From the NCBI GenBank assembly GCA_002428985.1, contig DIYL01000021.1, positions 62,001-126,000 on the forward strand: a stretch of DNA of 64,000 bases, read 5' to 3'. Each line of letters opens with the position of its first letter. Position 1 is the first letter of the stretch. Origin of the DNA: Anaerolineales bacterium UBA6055. GTDB lineage: Bacteria; Chloroflexota; Anaerolineae; Aggregatilineales; Phototrophicaceae. The translations under genes were made by a program, and so were the position numbers. The notes under the pieces are model-generated. The model was not told the DNA's origin and did no database searches. It saw only the letters and a list, made by a program, of their open reading frames with translations. This document shows, piece after piece, positions 44,266 to 52,674 of the stretch.

Positions 44266-46053
44266 GTGTTATCTGCATTGGCACTCTTGGCGATGTTTGC
44301 GCTCGGATTAGGCATTCCAATTGCATTTATTCTAGTTATAGTCCCTCAACTGCTTCCTTATGCCATCATATTTTACTTAATCTGCTGTATTGTGATGTTC
44401 GTTGAATCGTATAAACGTAACAAAAGTTTGACCATGGCAATTGTTGGTGCACCTCTTATTCTTGGGTGTCTTGTTGTTACCCTTGTATTTTATTTTTTTG
44501 CATCTGTGCCGTCCTTCTTCCAAAAAATCTATATTGCGACTTTAAAGGGTACAGTTAGGATACGCGCAGCACAGCCCCATACCTCAATCACAACCCAAAA
44601 GCAATTTGATCATCTTGGAGCTGGTTATCGCTTCCTCCTAAGCGGTGAGATTGATAAAAATACAACTGGGCGCAAAGGGAAAATTATTGTCCGCCTGAGT
44701 TATATGTATTTAGGGGAAGATATTGGTTGGATTCGCACACCCAAAACCCCTGCGTTCTTCCCACAAAAAATCAGCCTTGATACCGGAAAAGATATTGTAG
44801 AATTTAAATCCCCTCCTGTGTCCTACCCTCAAGAAGACTATATTTCGATAAGGCAAACAACCAAATCAAAGTATAGATATAGCTCAAGCCGCAAAGGCAA
44901 TCAAAAACATGAGACGGTTGAACTAAACGTCCCACCACGCCCTGATTTACCTGTAGATTTACCGATTGGATCGCGGCATGAGTGGGAGTTACGTGTAGGG
45001 GATGAATTAATGATTGAAGGGCAGATTAAATTACAATACCGAGTCTATCAGACAGAGAGACGTATAAAATACTCTAAGTTAGAGGTTGTAAACCCCAGAG
45101 AATGGACTATCTACGCTCCGGATGAAGACGATATTAATGTTGCTACACGTCACCGCGAGTATGATTTGTTTCTCCAGCACAATGCAGAACCTGTTATTAC
45201 AGTCGAAACGATGGCAGAGTTTATGGCACTCGATCCAGGACAGCGTTTTATCGTTCATGGGCACATTGATGAAGACAATGAAATGCTATGGCAAGACTAT
45301 GTTTTTTATAAACCAGGACCTGTCTATAGGTGGAGTCATAACTGGAGCAATCGCAGTAATTTTGAGACTATAGGAAAACAGAAGGTAAAAATTTCGTTTT
45401 ATGATGGCTCATATGAATTTGATCTAACGATTCCCCATCAACTGTATGGTGTACATGAAAAACGAATGCAACGGTTTACATCAAACAGTTACAAGATTCA
45501 ATTACCCAAACTTGATAAACCAACCATTACAAAAGGTTTACAGGATGAAGTACGCGCGTATCAGGTGCTCAAAGTAAGGGATCGTGTAATCGTACATGCG
45601 TGTAAAATTACTGATCATGTAAACGAGAACATACCTACTGATACCCCAGTATTTGGTGTCGAAAAAATTATAGTTGATACAAAACGAGATTGGGTGTTAT
45701 ATAGCAAAGATGAACGTTCTCCAGCAGAGGATGCATGGAAAAAGAAACAATCTGAAGCGAACCAAAAACAACGGGCAAAACATTTTCGGACTTCAAACGC
45801 TGCTAAACAACTACGTAAAAATCTTGGATTACCACCAGTAAGTCCAAGCCGTTATCGTCAATTGGATACCAGCCGATTTGGTAAGATAACACATCAAACG
45901 GATGATAAAATAGCTCGTTCTAATAATAATCGTACGAGTGATACTCAGAATCGCCTTAATCGCATCCAAACAACAAAACAAGATCAAGAATCCGACCCAA
46001 AACCGAAAAGTCCGTTTACGCGTAATGAAGAAAAGGATAATACAGACTCATGA
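44266..46053 (+). CDS. Membrane protein with two copies of an unknown domain
   Basis: I chose GTG 44266 (MLSALALLAMFALG...), with GGAG 6 bases upstream. The ~595-residue protein has two to three N-terminal helices (to ~residue 90) and then two related ~200-residue units. Unit one begins KQFDHLGAGYRFLLSGEID and ends near PREWTIYAPDEDD. Unit two begins AEFMALDPGQRFIVHGHID and ends near KRDWVLYSKDE. The layout (helices, then G-x-x-F-x-x-x-G-x-I-D beta units) is faintly like GIDE-type domains. A charged, low-complexity tail follows. The stop overlaps the next start by 4 bp, so it opens a coupled three-gene operon. Confidence 0.7.
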   Translation: MLSALALLAMFALGLGIPIAFILVIVPQLLPYAIIFYLICCIVMFVESYKRNKSLTMAIVGAPLILGCLVVTLVFYFFASVPSFFQKIYIATLKGTVRIRAAQPHTSITTQKQFDHLGAGYRFLLSGEIDKNTTGRKGKIIVRLSYMYLGEDIGWIRTPKTPAFFPQKISLDTGKDIVEFKSPPVSYPQEDYISIRQTTKSKYRYSSSRKGNQKHETVELNVPPRPDLPVDLPIGSRHEWELRVGDELMIEGQIKLQYRVYQTERRIKYSKLEVVNPREWTIYAPDEDDINVATRHREYDLFLQHNAEPVITVETMAEFMALDPGQRFIVHGHIDEDNEMLWQDYVFYKPGPVYRWSHNWSNRSNFETIGKQKVKISFYDGSYEFDLTIPHQLYGVHEKRMQRFTSNSYKIQLPKLDKPTITKGLQDEVRAYQVLKVRDRVIVHACKITDHVNENIPTDTPVFGVEKIIVDTKRDWVLYSKDERSPAEDAWKKKQSEANQKQRAKHFRTSNAAKQLRKNLGLPPVSPSRYRQLDTSRFGKITHQTDDKIARSNNNRTSDTQNRLNRIQTTKQDQESDPKPKSPFTRNEEKDNTDS

Positions 46054-47372
46054 ATGAATATGACGATAACTTAGATTATGACAAGATTGATTTTGATAAA
46101 ACCAAACGTGGCAAGTCCAAGAATAAAAACAGCAAGCGACGTATTAGCCTACTTATCATAGAAGGTTTAATTGTAGTCGTCGTTGTGATTGCTGGTGCGC
46201 AATTTTTATTCCGCGATGATGCTGAAGTCGAAAATTTACAGGCAACAATTGATAGCCAAAATATTGAAGCAACAACGGCATCAGTCAATCAACAATCGGT
46301 ATTATCAGCAGAAGAATTGTACGATCGAGCGCTGACACAAGCCAATACCGGTGAAACCGAACAAGCAATCCGTAGTCTTGACCTTGCAATCGAACTTGAC
46401 CCGACATATGCCGAGGCTTATTTTGAGCGGGGCGAACTGAATTACTCGCAATCACTGTATTTTTCTGCTAGCCAAGATTATTCTCAAGCAATTGAATTTG
46501 GCTATGACAACATTGCATTAGCATATTTTTGGCGTGGGCGGTCTAGCTTCCAATGGGATGATTATCGCCAAGCGCAACGTGATTTTAATAGTGCTGTTGA
46601 GATTGACCCGACATTTACTAATGCTATTTATTGGCGAGGACGTTCGAGTATTAAAATCGCGGAGTATGAAGACGGCATTACAGATATTAAGCAAGCAATC
46701 GACATGGAGTATGAAGAGCCTGGATATGGTTATTTTTTCATCGCGACAGCGTATGATGACTTAGGCGAGTATACCTTGGCGATTACATATTATGATCGGT
46801 CATTGGAAGAAACAATAGACGATTGCGAAGCTTATGCCTGTTGGATTGATTATAACAATCGCGCGACCTCATTCTATCGGCTCGAACAATATGATCGTGC
46901 AGTGGAGGATTACACCAAAGCCATACAGGTCAACCCTGACGAATATCCGCTGGCGATGCAAAACCGTGGTGATGCGTATGAAAATCTTGGCGATATGACA
47001 GCTGCGATGAGTGACCGGAATACCATGTTCCAACTGATCGAAGGTGAAGTCATCAATCGTAGCTTGGATGGAGACAGCAATACTCTACGCGCCACATTAG
47101 AGACAGTCAGTGCACAAGCACATGTGACGTTCGAAGGAACATCCAGCGATGTCGTCACTATTACAGTGACCGTTCCCGAAGATAGTGACCTCAATAGTAT
47201 GATGCTGTTGCGTGGTCCGGAGGGTGTGCCACTTGTATATCACGCCGATACAGAAAGTAGGGGGGCACAGTTCACAGACCTTGTTCTAGACGAAACAGGC
47301 ACATATACAATCGTCGTAGCGAGTGATCTAAAAGACTCCTATGGCGAATTTGAACTAACAATTGATTCATGA
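46050..47372 (+). CDS. Membrane-anchored TPR protein with C-terminal beta domain
   Basis: The 440-residue protein has a highly charged N-terminus, one helix at ~residues 33-52 (LLIIEGLIVVVVVIAGAQFLF), about six TPR units at ~85-330 (for example DPTYAEAYFERGELNYSQ) and a C-terminal ~95-residue beta domain like the pre-peptidase (PPC) fold (GTSSDVVTITVTVPEDSDLNSM... to ...TYTIVVASDLKDSYGEFELTI). The repeats probably face outside. The gene overlaps both neighbours by 4 bp (ATGA), which means tight co-expression with the unknown membrane protein and the deaminase-like enzyme. Confidence 0.85.
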   Translation: MNEYDDNLDYDKIDFDKTKRGKSKNKNSKRRISLLIIEGLIVVVVVIAGAQFLFRDDAEVENLQATIDSQNIEATTASVNQQSVLSAEELYDRALTQANTGETEQAIRSLDLAIELDPTYAEAYFERGELNYSQSLYFSASQDYSQAIEFGYDNIALAYFWRGRSSFQWDDYRQAQRDFNSAVEIDPTFTNAIYWRGRSSIKIAEYEDGITDIKQAIDMEYEEPGYGYFFIATAYDDLGEYTLAITYYDRSLEETIDDCEAYACWIDYNNRATSFYRLEQYDRAVEDYTKAIQVNPDEYPLAMQNRGDAYENLGDMTAAMSDRNTMFQLIEGEVINRSLDGDSNTLRATLETVSAQAHVTFEGTSSDVVTITVTVPEDSDLNSMMLLRGPEGVPLVYHADTESRGAQFTDLVLDETGTYTIVVASDLKDSYGEFELTIDS

Positions 47373-48403
47373 TCGATCCGTTTGCTCAGATTGTAATTCC
47401 GCCGGAGGTAGCTCAGTTGCCAAAGGCGGATATTCACATCCATGCCGAACGGTCGCCGCGCCTCGATCGCATTTTAGCTAAACGCGACAGTCGTGAGCCA
47501 TATGATTGGGTGGCATGGGCGAAGAATTTAATGCAGGACTATCCAGCTGGCGCTGAGCGATTAGAGCGCATTTCACCCGTCTTTGAGCATATTCTAGATG
47601 CTGATCAGGACCCTGAAAACTTCATCGCGCGTAACCTCGATATATTAGAAGAAGCAACAAAAGATGGTGCAATTTTAACTGAGGTGCGGTACGGACGCGA
47701 TTTAGCAGATGTCCCCAATTGCCTTGATCTGTTGCAAGAGGCAGAACGTCGTGTCCAGAATAACTATCCGGATTTTCGTATGGGTGTGATCCCGTTTATT
47801 TTCCTATCTTGGGACAAAACAAAACTAGATCGTATCATCCCGATGTATATCGACTGGGCACAAGCCGGACTGATATATGGTGCAGATGTCTTCACCATAC
47901 CGTATGCCGAAGAAGCTGACTGGACGGAGGCCTATCACATTGCCGATAAACTTGCTTCTGCTGGATTAGGTATTACTGTCCATGTCGCGGAAGTGTCACC
48001 TGCCAATCTAGAATCTGCACTCAAAACACCGGGGCTGACACGCCTAGGACATGCCACACATGCGGGCTACCATCCCCACCTTACCGAAAAAATCGCTAAA
48101 AGTGGCGTCACAATTGAATGTTCTTTGAGTTGTAATGTCATCTTAGGAGCGTCGCAATCCTACGAAACCCACCCGATCCGCACATTTGTATCGGCGGGTA
48201 TTCCTGTTGCACTGTGTACTGATGACCCTGTACAAATGTCGACCACCATCGGGCGTGAATATGCAATTGTGCATCAACTTGGCTTTAGCATTCCCGAGTT
48301 ATTGGACTGCACAAAAAATGCAATTCAGGTCGCCTTTATCGATGACAAACAACGACGACACCTTCTAAAAATCCACAACGATTACGTTGCAAACTTTACC
48401 TAA
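47369..48403 (+). CDS. Adenosine deaminase-family hydrolase
   Basis: The 344-residue amidohydrolase has the metal motif ADIHIHAERS (H-x-H, with S/A where adenosine deaminase has a hydrophobic residue after HxH), catalytic HVAEVSP, RLGHATHAGYHP and the late Asp in ALCTDDPVQMST. These are the ADA/AMP-deaminase superfamily residues, including the H-x-x-E region. It should deaminate a purine or a similar base; adenosine, adenine or another substrate remain possible. The gene overlaps the TPR gene by 4 bp. Confidence 0.85.
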   Translation: MIDPFAQIVIPPEVAQLPKADIHIHAERSPRLDRILAKRDSREPYDWVAWAKNLMQDYPAGAERLERISPVFEHILDADQDPENFIARNLDILEEATKDGAILTEVRYGRDLADVPNCLDLLQEAERRVQNNYPDFRMGVIPFIFLSWDKTKLDRIIPMYIDWAQAGLIYGADVFTIPYAEEADWTEAYHIADKLASAGLGITVHVAEVSPANLESALKTPGLTRLGHATHAGYHPHLTEKIAKSGVTIECSLSCNVILGASQSYETHPIRTFVSAGIPVALCTDDPVQMSTTIGREYAIVHQLGFSIPELLDCTKNAIQVAFIDDKQRRHLLKIHNDYVANFT

Positions 48404-48484
48404 TTTTTACGCCATCGTTACACCCGCATCACATGTGCACATATATAATATGAGCACGTTTACCGATATGGGAGAATTCTAATA

Positions 48485-49519
48485 ATGCGTAAATATATCC
48501 TGATTTTATTGACATTGGGTCTGTCATTAATCTTGGCGGGTAGTACTTTAGCACAACGTCCGCCACAAGGTACACCACCCCCACGTCCCGGCAATAATGG
48601 TGAGAATCGTCCGCCACGCCCCGGTGATGGTAATCAAGCTAATACAAGTAGCGAACCGATGGACGATAGTATTGTGCAAGTGACACTCAACATCACCGGA
48701 TACGAAACATTCGGTGCGGCACTAGCTGACCAAATCGTAGCAGGCGACGGCGCAGGCATTGATAATTACTTCCGCAATAGTGGTGTTGTCATTGATGAGG
48801 AACAAAATGCATATTATGCGGTTAATGGTGTACATCCAGTAAACCAAGGCGACTACACTAGCTATTATCCAAAGTCGATTGTGATGGCATCGCTTGAAGA
48901 CGACAGCATTATGGAAGTCTATGCGTTTAGTGAGGTCAATGGACACGATGTCGATATGGAAGCCCTCACCTATGCTGAAGCAGAAAACACCTTATATGTT
49001 GGCGATGAATACAACCTCATCTACGAGTTGGACTTACCAACAGGTAACATCTTACGTGAATGGGATTTAGCTGATATTGGTGTCTCAACCAATGTTGATA
49101 AAGGCATCGAGGCGATGACCTACTCTCCGAATACAGGCTATTTCTATGCAGGTATTCAAGATACAGGTAGCATTCTTGTGTTGGATTTGAGCTTAGATGA
49201 AGGCACAACTGTCACACAAATTGATGAATTCCAACTGGTACAAGGTTGGGCACCAAGCGGGTTATTTGCACATGCCGATGGATCGTTATGGGTAGTCTCG
49301 ATGCGCGGTGGTGGTCAAGAAGGTAATCAGATGATCTTCAATTATGCGACCGATGGGACACCACTTTGTGCGATTAGAATTCCAAGTGAATTGGGTATGA
49401 CCCGTCCGGACGGTATATACATCGACTCGGCAGATGAATTTATCTACATCGTCGATTCACAGGGTCCGATTTACGATGGACATTCCCTATACCGTATTCC
49501 GTGGTCAAACCCGTGCTAA
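48485..49519 (+). CDS. Secreted beta-propeller (SdiA-regulated-like) protein
   Basis: The 344-residue protein has a signal peptide (MRKYILILLTLGLSLILAGSTLAQ) and a ~40-residue Pro/Gly/Asn-rich linker with repeated PPRPG units. A propeller-like domain follows (DMEALTYAEAENTLYVGDEYNLIYELDLPTG, KGIEAMTYSPNTGYFYAGIQ, SGLFAHADGSLWVVS, RPDGIYIDSADEFIYIVD). The pattern matches SdiA-regulated/phytase-like propellers (E-(A/G)-(I/L)-x-(Y/W)). It is likely exported and either a phosphoesterase-related or a ligand-binding protein. No metal site could be assigned by eye. Confidence 0.82.
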   Translation: MRKYILILLTLGLSLILAGSTLAQRPPQGTPPPRPGNNGENRPPRPGDGNQANTSSEPMDDSIVQVTLNITGYETFGAALADQIVAGDGAGIDNYFRNSGVVIDEEQNAYYAVNGVHPVNQGDYTSYYPKSIVMASLEDDSIMEVYAFSEVNGHDVDMEALTYAEAENTLYVGDEYNLIYELDLPTGNILREWDLADIGVSTNVDKGIEAMTYSPNTGYFYAGIQDTGSILVLDLSLDEGTTVTQIDEFQLVQGWAPSGLFAHADGSLWVVSMRGGGQEGNQMIFNYATDGTPLCAIRIPSELGMTRPDGIYIDSADEFIYIVDSQGPIYDGHSLYRIPWSNPC

Positions 49520-49531
49520 ATAATCAGTTCA

Positions 49532-49555
49532 GGGGCGTGGTATCTATTGCGCCCC
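49532..49555. terminator. Bidirectional terminator
   Basis: GGGGCG (49532-49537) and CGCCCC (49550-49555) form a GC-rich 6-bp stem with a 12-base loop between the convergent propeller and small membrane protein genes. Confidence 0.65.
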
Positions 49556-49561
49556 ATCTTG

Positions 49562-49945
49562 TTATGTTCGGATTAATCTTGTCGATTCACCGTCAACAGA
49601 ACCAATCAAGGTATCCTGTGTCTCAAGATTATCAATTAACTCGGCTTCTTCTTCTGTGATCTCGCGGATGACTTCAAACTGAACTTTTTGGGTAAAGCTC
49701 CAAATAATAATCCCAATCATCACTGGAAACAGAAAAATTGTCACCAACACCGCAATAATCATACTCGCCACAAGATTTAGCTCAAATGCAATTTCACCAT
49801 CGGGTTTGCGTGCTAGCAAACGGCGCTCACCCAATTCAGTAAACACACCTTCTGCTAATTGCTCCATCAATTCTTCGTTGACGTTGCAATCTTCATTTTC
49901 CTTATTTTTGTGTTTTTTGCGTCGTTTATCGCGTTTATGTCCCAT
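49562..49945 (-). CDS. Small membrane protein with basic N-terminus
   Basis: ATG 49945 (MGHKRDKRRKKHKNKEN...) follows a strong GGAAGGAG site; an upstream start adds 14 unlikely residues. The 127-residue product has a very basic N-terminus, two close helices (ELNLVASMIIAVLVTIFLFPVMIGIIIWSFT) and a charged tail. No family is recognised. Confidence 0.65.
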   Translation of the reverse strand: MGHKRDKRRKKHKNKENEDCNVNEELMEQLAEGVFTELGERRLLARKPDGEIAFELNLVASMIIAVLVTIFLFPVMIGIIIWSFTQKVQFEVIREITEEEAELIDNLETQDTLIGSVDGESTRLIRT

Positions 49946-50064
49946 GATGAACTCCTTCCCTTTTGACTCATATTTTTTATACGTCAAGCATAACCGATTT
50001 GTTGCGCGTTGTGTATAATTTGAGCGTTTAGATTTTGTGATAGAAAGAACAACAGGGAAACTTC

Positions 50065-51087
50065 ATGAATATACTGGTCACCGGTGGGACAGGCTTTGTT
50101 GGATCGCATTTAGTCCGACGATTGGTTGCTGATGGGCATACCGTACGCGTCCTATATCGCTCAGAGGGCAAATTAGCTGTCCTCGCTGGATTAAACATCA
50201 CACCTGTTCAGGGCGACTTAGATGATCTTGATGCACTGCAACACGCTTGTGATGGCGTTGATATTGTCTACCATGTGGCGGCAAAAGCCGACTACTGGAA
50301 AGACGATCATAAAGACCTACTCTATCGCATCAATGTCGATGGCACTCGCAACGTCCTAACAGCGGCACAGTCCGCCGGTGTAGAACGTGTCATATTTACC
50401 AGTAGCGCATCTGCAATTGGATTCCGGCAAGATGGACAGGCATCAGACGAAACCGAACCGTTCACCATGAAACCCGAACAATTCTGGTATGCCTATTCTA
50501 AGGTCAAAGCCGAAGAAGTCGTCGCAGAATTTGTTGCCAATGGGCTCGATGTGATTACTCTCAACCCGACAGTTGTGATTGGTCCGGGTGATCTCAATGC
50601 AATTTCCGGTACGTTTATTATCGAAACTGCACGCTTTCAGTGGGCAGTACCGATGTCATCAGGTGGGCTGGCAGTGATTGACGTACGCGATGTCGCACAA
50701 GCACATGTCAATGCGATGACTCGCGGACGTACTGGCGAACGTTATATCTTGAATACCGCAAATTATCCATATAACGTCTGGTTTAAGATGATTGCCAAAG
50801 CCTGTGGTGTTCGGGCGCCGATTTTTTCGAGTCCCGATTTTATGTTGGAGCCAACTGCACGCTTAATCGAATTTCTGAGACGTGTTGGCATTACCACACC
50901 GATGGATGCGAACCAAACACGACTTGGTGGTACCAGTGTCTTTTTTGATGGGCGCAAAGCATATGCTGAGTTATTTACGCCACAATATGATATTGCAACT
51001 AGTCTACGGCATACTTACATGTGGTATCGGGATAATGGTTATATTGAGCACAACCCGCTCACTCGCATCATAGATCTTGTATCATAA
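50065..51087 (+). CDS. NAD(P)-dependent epimerase/dehydratase (extended SDR)
   Basis: The 340-residue enzyme has the Rossmann motif TGGTGFVGSHLVRRL, the NAD-adenine Asp region VQGDLDDLDAL, YHVAAKADYW, FTSSASAIGF and the catalytic Y-x3-K in WYAYSKVKAEEVV. The layout matches dihydroflavonol-reductase/HpnA-like extended SDRs that act on sugars, hopanoid precursors or carbonyls. No hopanoid genes are nearby, so the substrate is unknown. Confidence 0.9.
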   Translation: MNILVTGGTGFVGSHLVRRLVADGHTVRVLYRSEGKLAVLAGLNITPVQGDLDDLDALQHACDGVDIVYHVAAKADYWKDDHKDLLYRINVDGTRNVLTAAQSAGVERVIFTSSASAIGFRQDGQASDETEPFTMKPEQFWYAYSKVKAEEVVAEFVANGLDVITLNPTVVIGPGDLNAISGTFIIETARFQWAVPMSSGGLAVIDVRDVAQAHVNAMTRGRTGERYILNTANYPYNVWFKMIAKACGVRAPIFSSPDFMLEPTARLIEFLRRVGITTPMDANQTRLGGTSVFFDGRKAYAELFTPQYDIATSLRHTYMWYRDNGYIEHNPLTRIIDLVS

Positions 51088-51124
51088 GGTCAAACGATAA
51101 TCAGCTTCGGTTGTTGATCCCTAG

Positions 51125-51158
51125 CTAGCAGGAGTTGGTCGACTCAACCCGTTGCTAG
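51125..51158. terminator. Terminator-like hairpin between convergent genes
   Basis: CTAGCA (51125-51130) and TGCTAG (51153-51158) pair, with an imperfect inner stem around the palindrome GTCGAC. It lies between the convergent epimerase gene and the double-ABM gene. Confidence 0.45.
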
Positions 51159-51178
51159 AGGTCATTCATACGATACGA

Positions 51179-52048
51179 CTATACAATCGTGCCATCACTC
51201 ATACTGCCACCTGCTTGTGTGTGGTTGCTCCCCAAACTGGAGTATGTCGCTGGTAGATGCATGAATTTGGAGTATGTGCGAATTGTCCATGACACTGGAC
51301 CACGGAAGAAATAATTTTCTGGGGCGGCGACTTGATCGATGTCTTTTTTGTATTTCTCTGCCGTGCCTTTTGTGAGGTGAAATTTCAGGTCTTCATTGCT
51401 TCGGAACGTCTCATGGATGATGAGCGCATTCTCACCAACTACTTGATAAGCTTCAAATCTGAGCAATCCATCTTCCATATCGTGTGCATCTGTACCCACG
51501 CGTCCCCACCAATATTTGAGGTCTTCGATATAATTCGGATCATCGGGTTTACATGTCCATTTAGCCGTAACCATAATCGCATTATCATAATCTGGGCGTT
51601 GATAATCTTCTTTCACATACCCGAATAAAAATTCACCGAAGGCACTTGGTACATTCTTCGCATTTACAGCTTGTCGAGCCGCTTCAGGGATCGATGTGCC
51701 ACGGATAAGGTGTAATTCTGGCTTAGCAACGGCTGTCAGTGCACTCATGTGTTGGGTTGCGGTCGTGGAGAAATAGTTAACCAGTGCATCGGAATTTTTG
51801 AAAACATGATGAACAAGCACAGCATCTTCGCCAACGGCATGGTTGATTTCTGTAGAAAGAACACCCGAATCACTTTTTGCCCCGAGATGAATATCTTCCC
51901 ATTCTTGCAACATCTCTTTAGATTCTGCGGATTTTCTGAATAACCCGCCCTTCTTCGACGGTACCCATTTGCCTGTGATGCTAATTTCATCCCCGATTTT
52001 GGATGGTTCTTTTAAAAAGCTCGCCATAGTTTCTGTTGGCTGTGTCAT
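51179..52048 (-). CDS. Double ABM-like domain protein
   Basis: The 289-residue protein has two ABM-like (dimeric alpha/beta-barrel) units. The first carries EDAVLVHHVFKNSDALVNYFSTTATQHMSAL (~residues 80-110) and the second ENALIIHETFRSNEDLKFHLTKGTAEKY (~residues 215-245). Both match the single unit of the next-upstream gene (ENAIFVHDVFKDAGAMGFHLGGTAAQHFPQL). The three units thus form a small local family. No catalytic role is established, and function could be enzyme-like or small-molecule binding. The start follows GGGGAGAGAAG. It is likely in one operon with the upstream gene (75-bp gap). Confidence 0.78.
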   Translation of the reverse strand: MTQPTETMASFLKEPSKIGDEISITGKWVPSKKGGLFRKSAESKEMLQEWEDIHLGAKSDSGVLSTEINHAVGEDAVLVHHVFKNSDALVNYFSTTATQHMSALTAVAKPELHLIRGTSIPEAARQAVNAKNVPSAFGEFLFGYVKEDYQRPDYDNAIMVTAKWTCKPDDPNYIEDLKYWWGRVGTDAHDMEDGLLRFEAYQVVGENALIIHETFRSNEDLKFHLTKGTAEKYKKDIDQVAAPENYFFRGPVSWTIRTYSKFMHLPATYSSLGSNHTQAGGSMSDGTIV

Positions 52049-52123
52049 GTTCTTCTCTCCCCTAGATCTTAGTGTGTTTTAAATTGTGTGAGTCGTACAG
52101 TAATTGGTATCAGATCAAATCAA

Positions 52124-52501
52124 TTATGCTTCTTCGCGATCAAACCCGAACGCATGGACTCCAAATTCAGCCCCCATATTCATATCAATAGCAACTTGCA
52201 TGAGTTCTTGCGGGACATCACCACAAAAGAAGAATGGACCTGGTGTCGCAATTTGTAATAATTGAGGGAAATGTTGTGCAGCTGTTCCGCCAAGATGGAA
52301 ACCCATCGCGCCAGCATCTTTAAAAACATCATGTACAAAAATCGCATTTTCATCATCGGCAAAGTAACATTGCATGCTGAGGCTATCCGGTTCATTATCT
52401 TGCATTTGTTTGTAAACATCTTCGTAAATGGCTTTAAGTTCGTCTAGCTTACCTTCTTTTGCTGTCCATTTATAAAATACGGTGACTTCTTGGTTACTCA
52501 T
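52124..52501 (-). CDS. Single ABM-like domain protein
   Basis: The 125-residue protein has an ABM-like pattern: VTVFYKWTAKEGKLDELKAIYEDVYKQM, then LSMQCYFADDENAIFVHDVFKD and a C-terminal tail. It is homologous to both units of the 289-residue protein encoded downstream. Its promoter (TTGACT, 17 bases, TATTCT on the minus strand) overlaps an inverted repeat beside the divergent HxlR gene, so this regulator probably controls it. Confidence 0.8.
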   Translation of the reverse strand: MSNQEVTVFYKWTAKEGKLDELKAIYEDVYKQMQDNEPDSLSMQCYFADDENAIFVHDVFKDAGAMGFHLGGTAAQHFPQLLQIATPGPFFFCGDVPQELMQVAIDMNMGAEFGVHAFGFDREEA

Positions 52502-52574
52502 TTTGATTCTCCTATTCGCTTTAAAAGCGTGTATATAATTTATGGAACGTTAGTGTTCCGTGCTTGACAATATA

Positions 52575-52603
52575 AGAATATACCATTTGGTTTAAAAAGT
52601 CAA
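52575..52603 (-). promoter_or_regulatory. Promoter of the ABM-like operon
   Basis: On the minus strand TTGACT (52603-52598) and TATTCT (52580-52575) are separated by 17 bases, close to the sigma-70 consensus. An operator-like repeat lies inside the spacer. Confidence 0.7.
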
Positions 52604-52628
52604 CCTTTTAGTTTAAAAAATAAACCAA
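52587..52628. promoter_or_regulatory. Paired operator-like inverted repeats (probable HxlR sites)
   Basis: TTGGTTTA (52587-52594) and TAAACCAA (52621-52628) are perfect inverted repeats. They can also be read as two sites: GGTTTAAAAAGTCAACC (52589-52605) and GTTTAAAAAATAAACC (52611-52626). The first overlaps the ABM operon promoter and the second lies between the boxes of the HxlR promoter, so a dimeric regulator could repress both. Confidence 0.6.
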
Positions 52629-52640
52629 TTAATGTATAAT
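52612..52640 (+). promoter_or_regulatory. Promoter of the HxlR regulator gene
   Basis: A perfect TATAAT at 52635-52640 lies 34 bp before the HxlR ATG. The -35 at 17-base spacing is TTTAAA (52612-52617), a weak match. The right-hand operator half lies within the spacer. Confidence 0.55.
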
Positions 52641-52674
52641 GGGTTGTATAGGACGTATAAATAAGGAGTAAAAC

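Noticed and set aside
48540..48650. Repeated CCACGTCCCGG-like units
   Set aside because: They encode a Pro/Gly-rich linker after a signal peptide, not a DNA repeat element.
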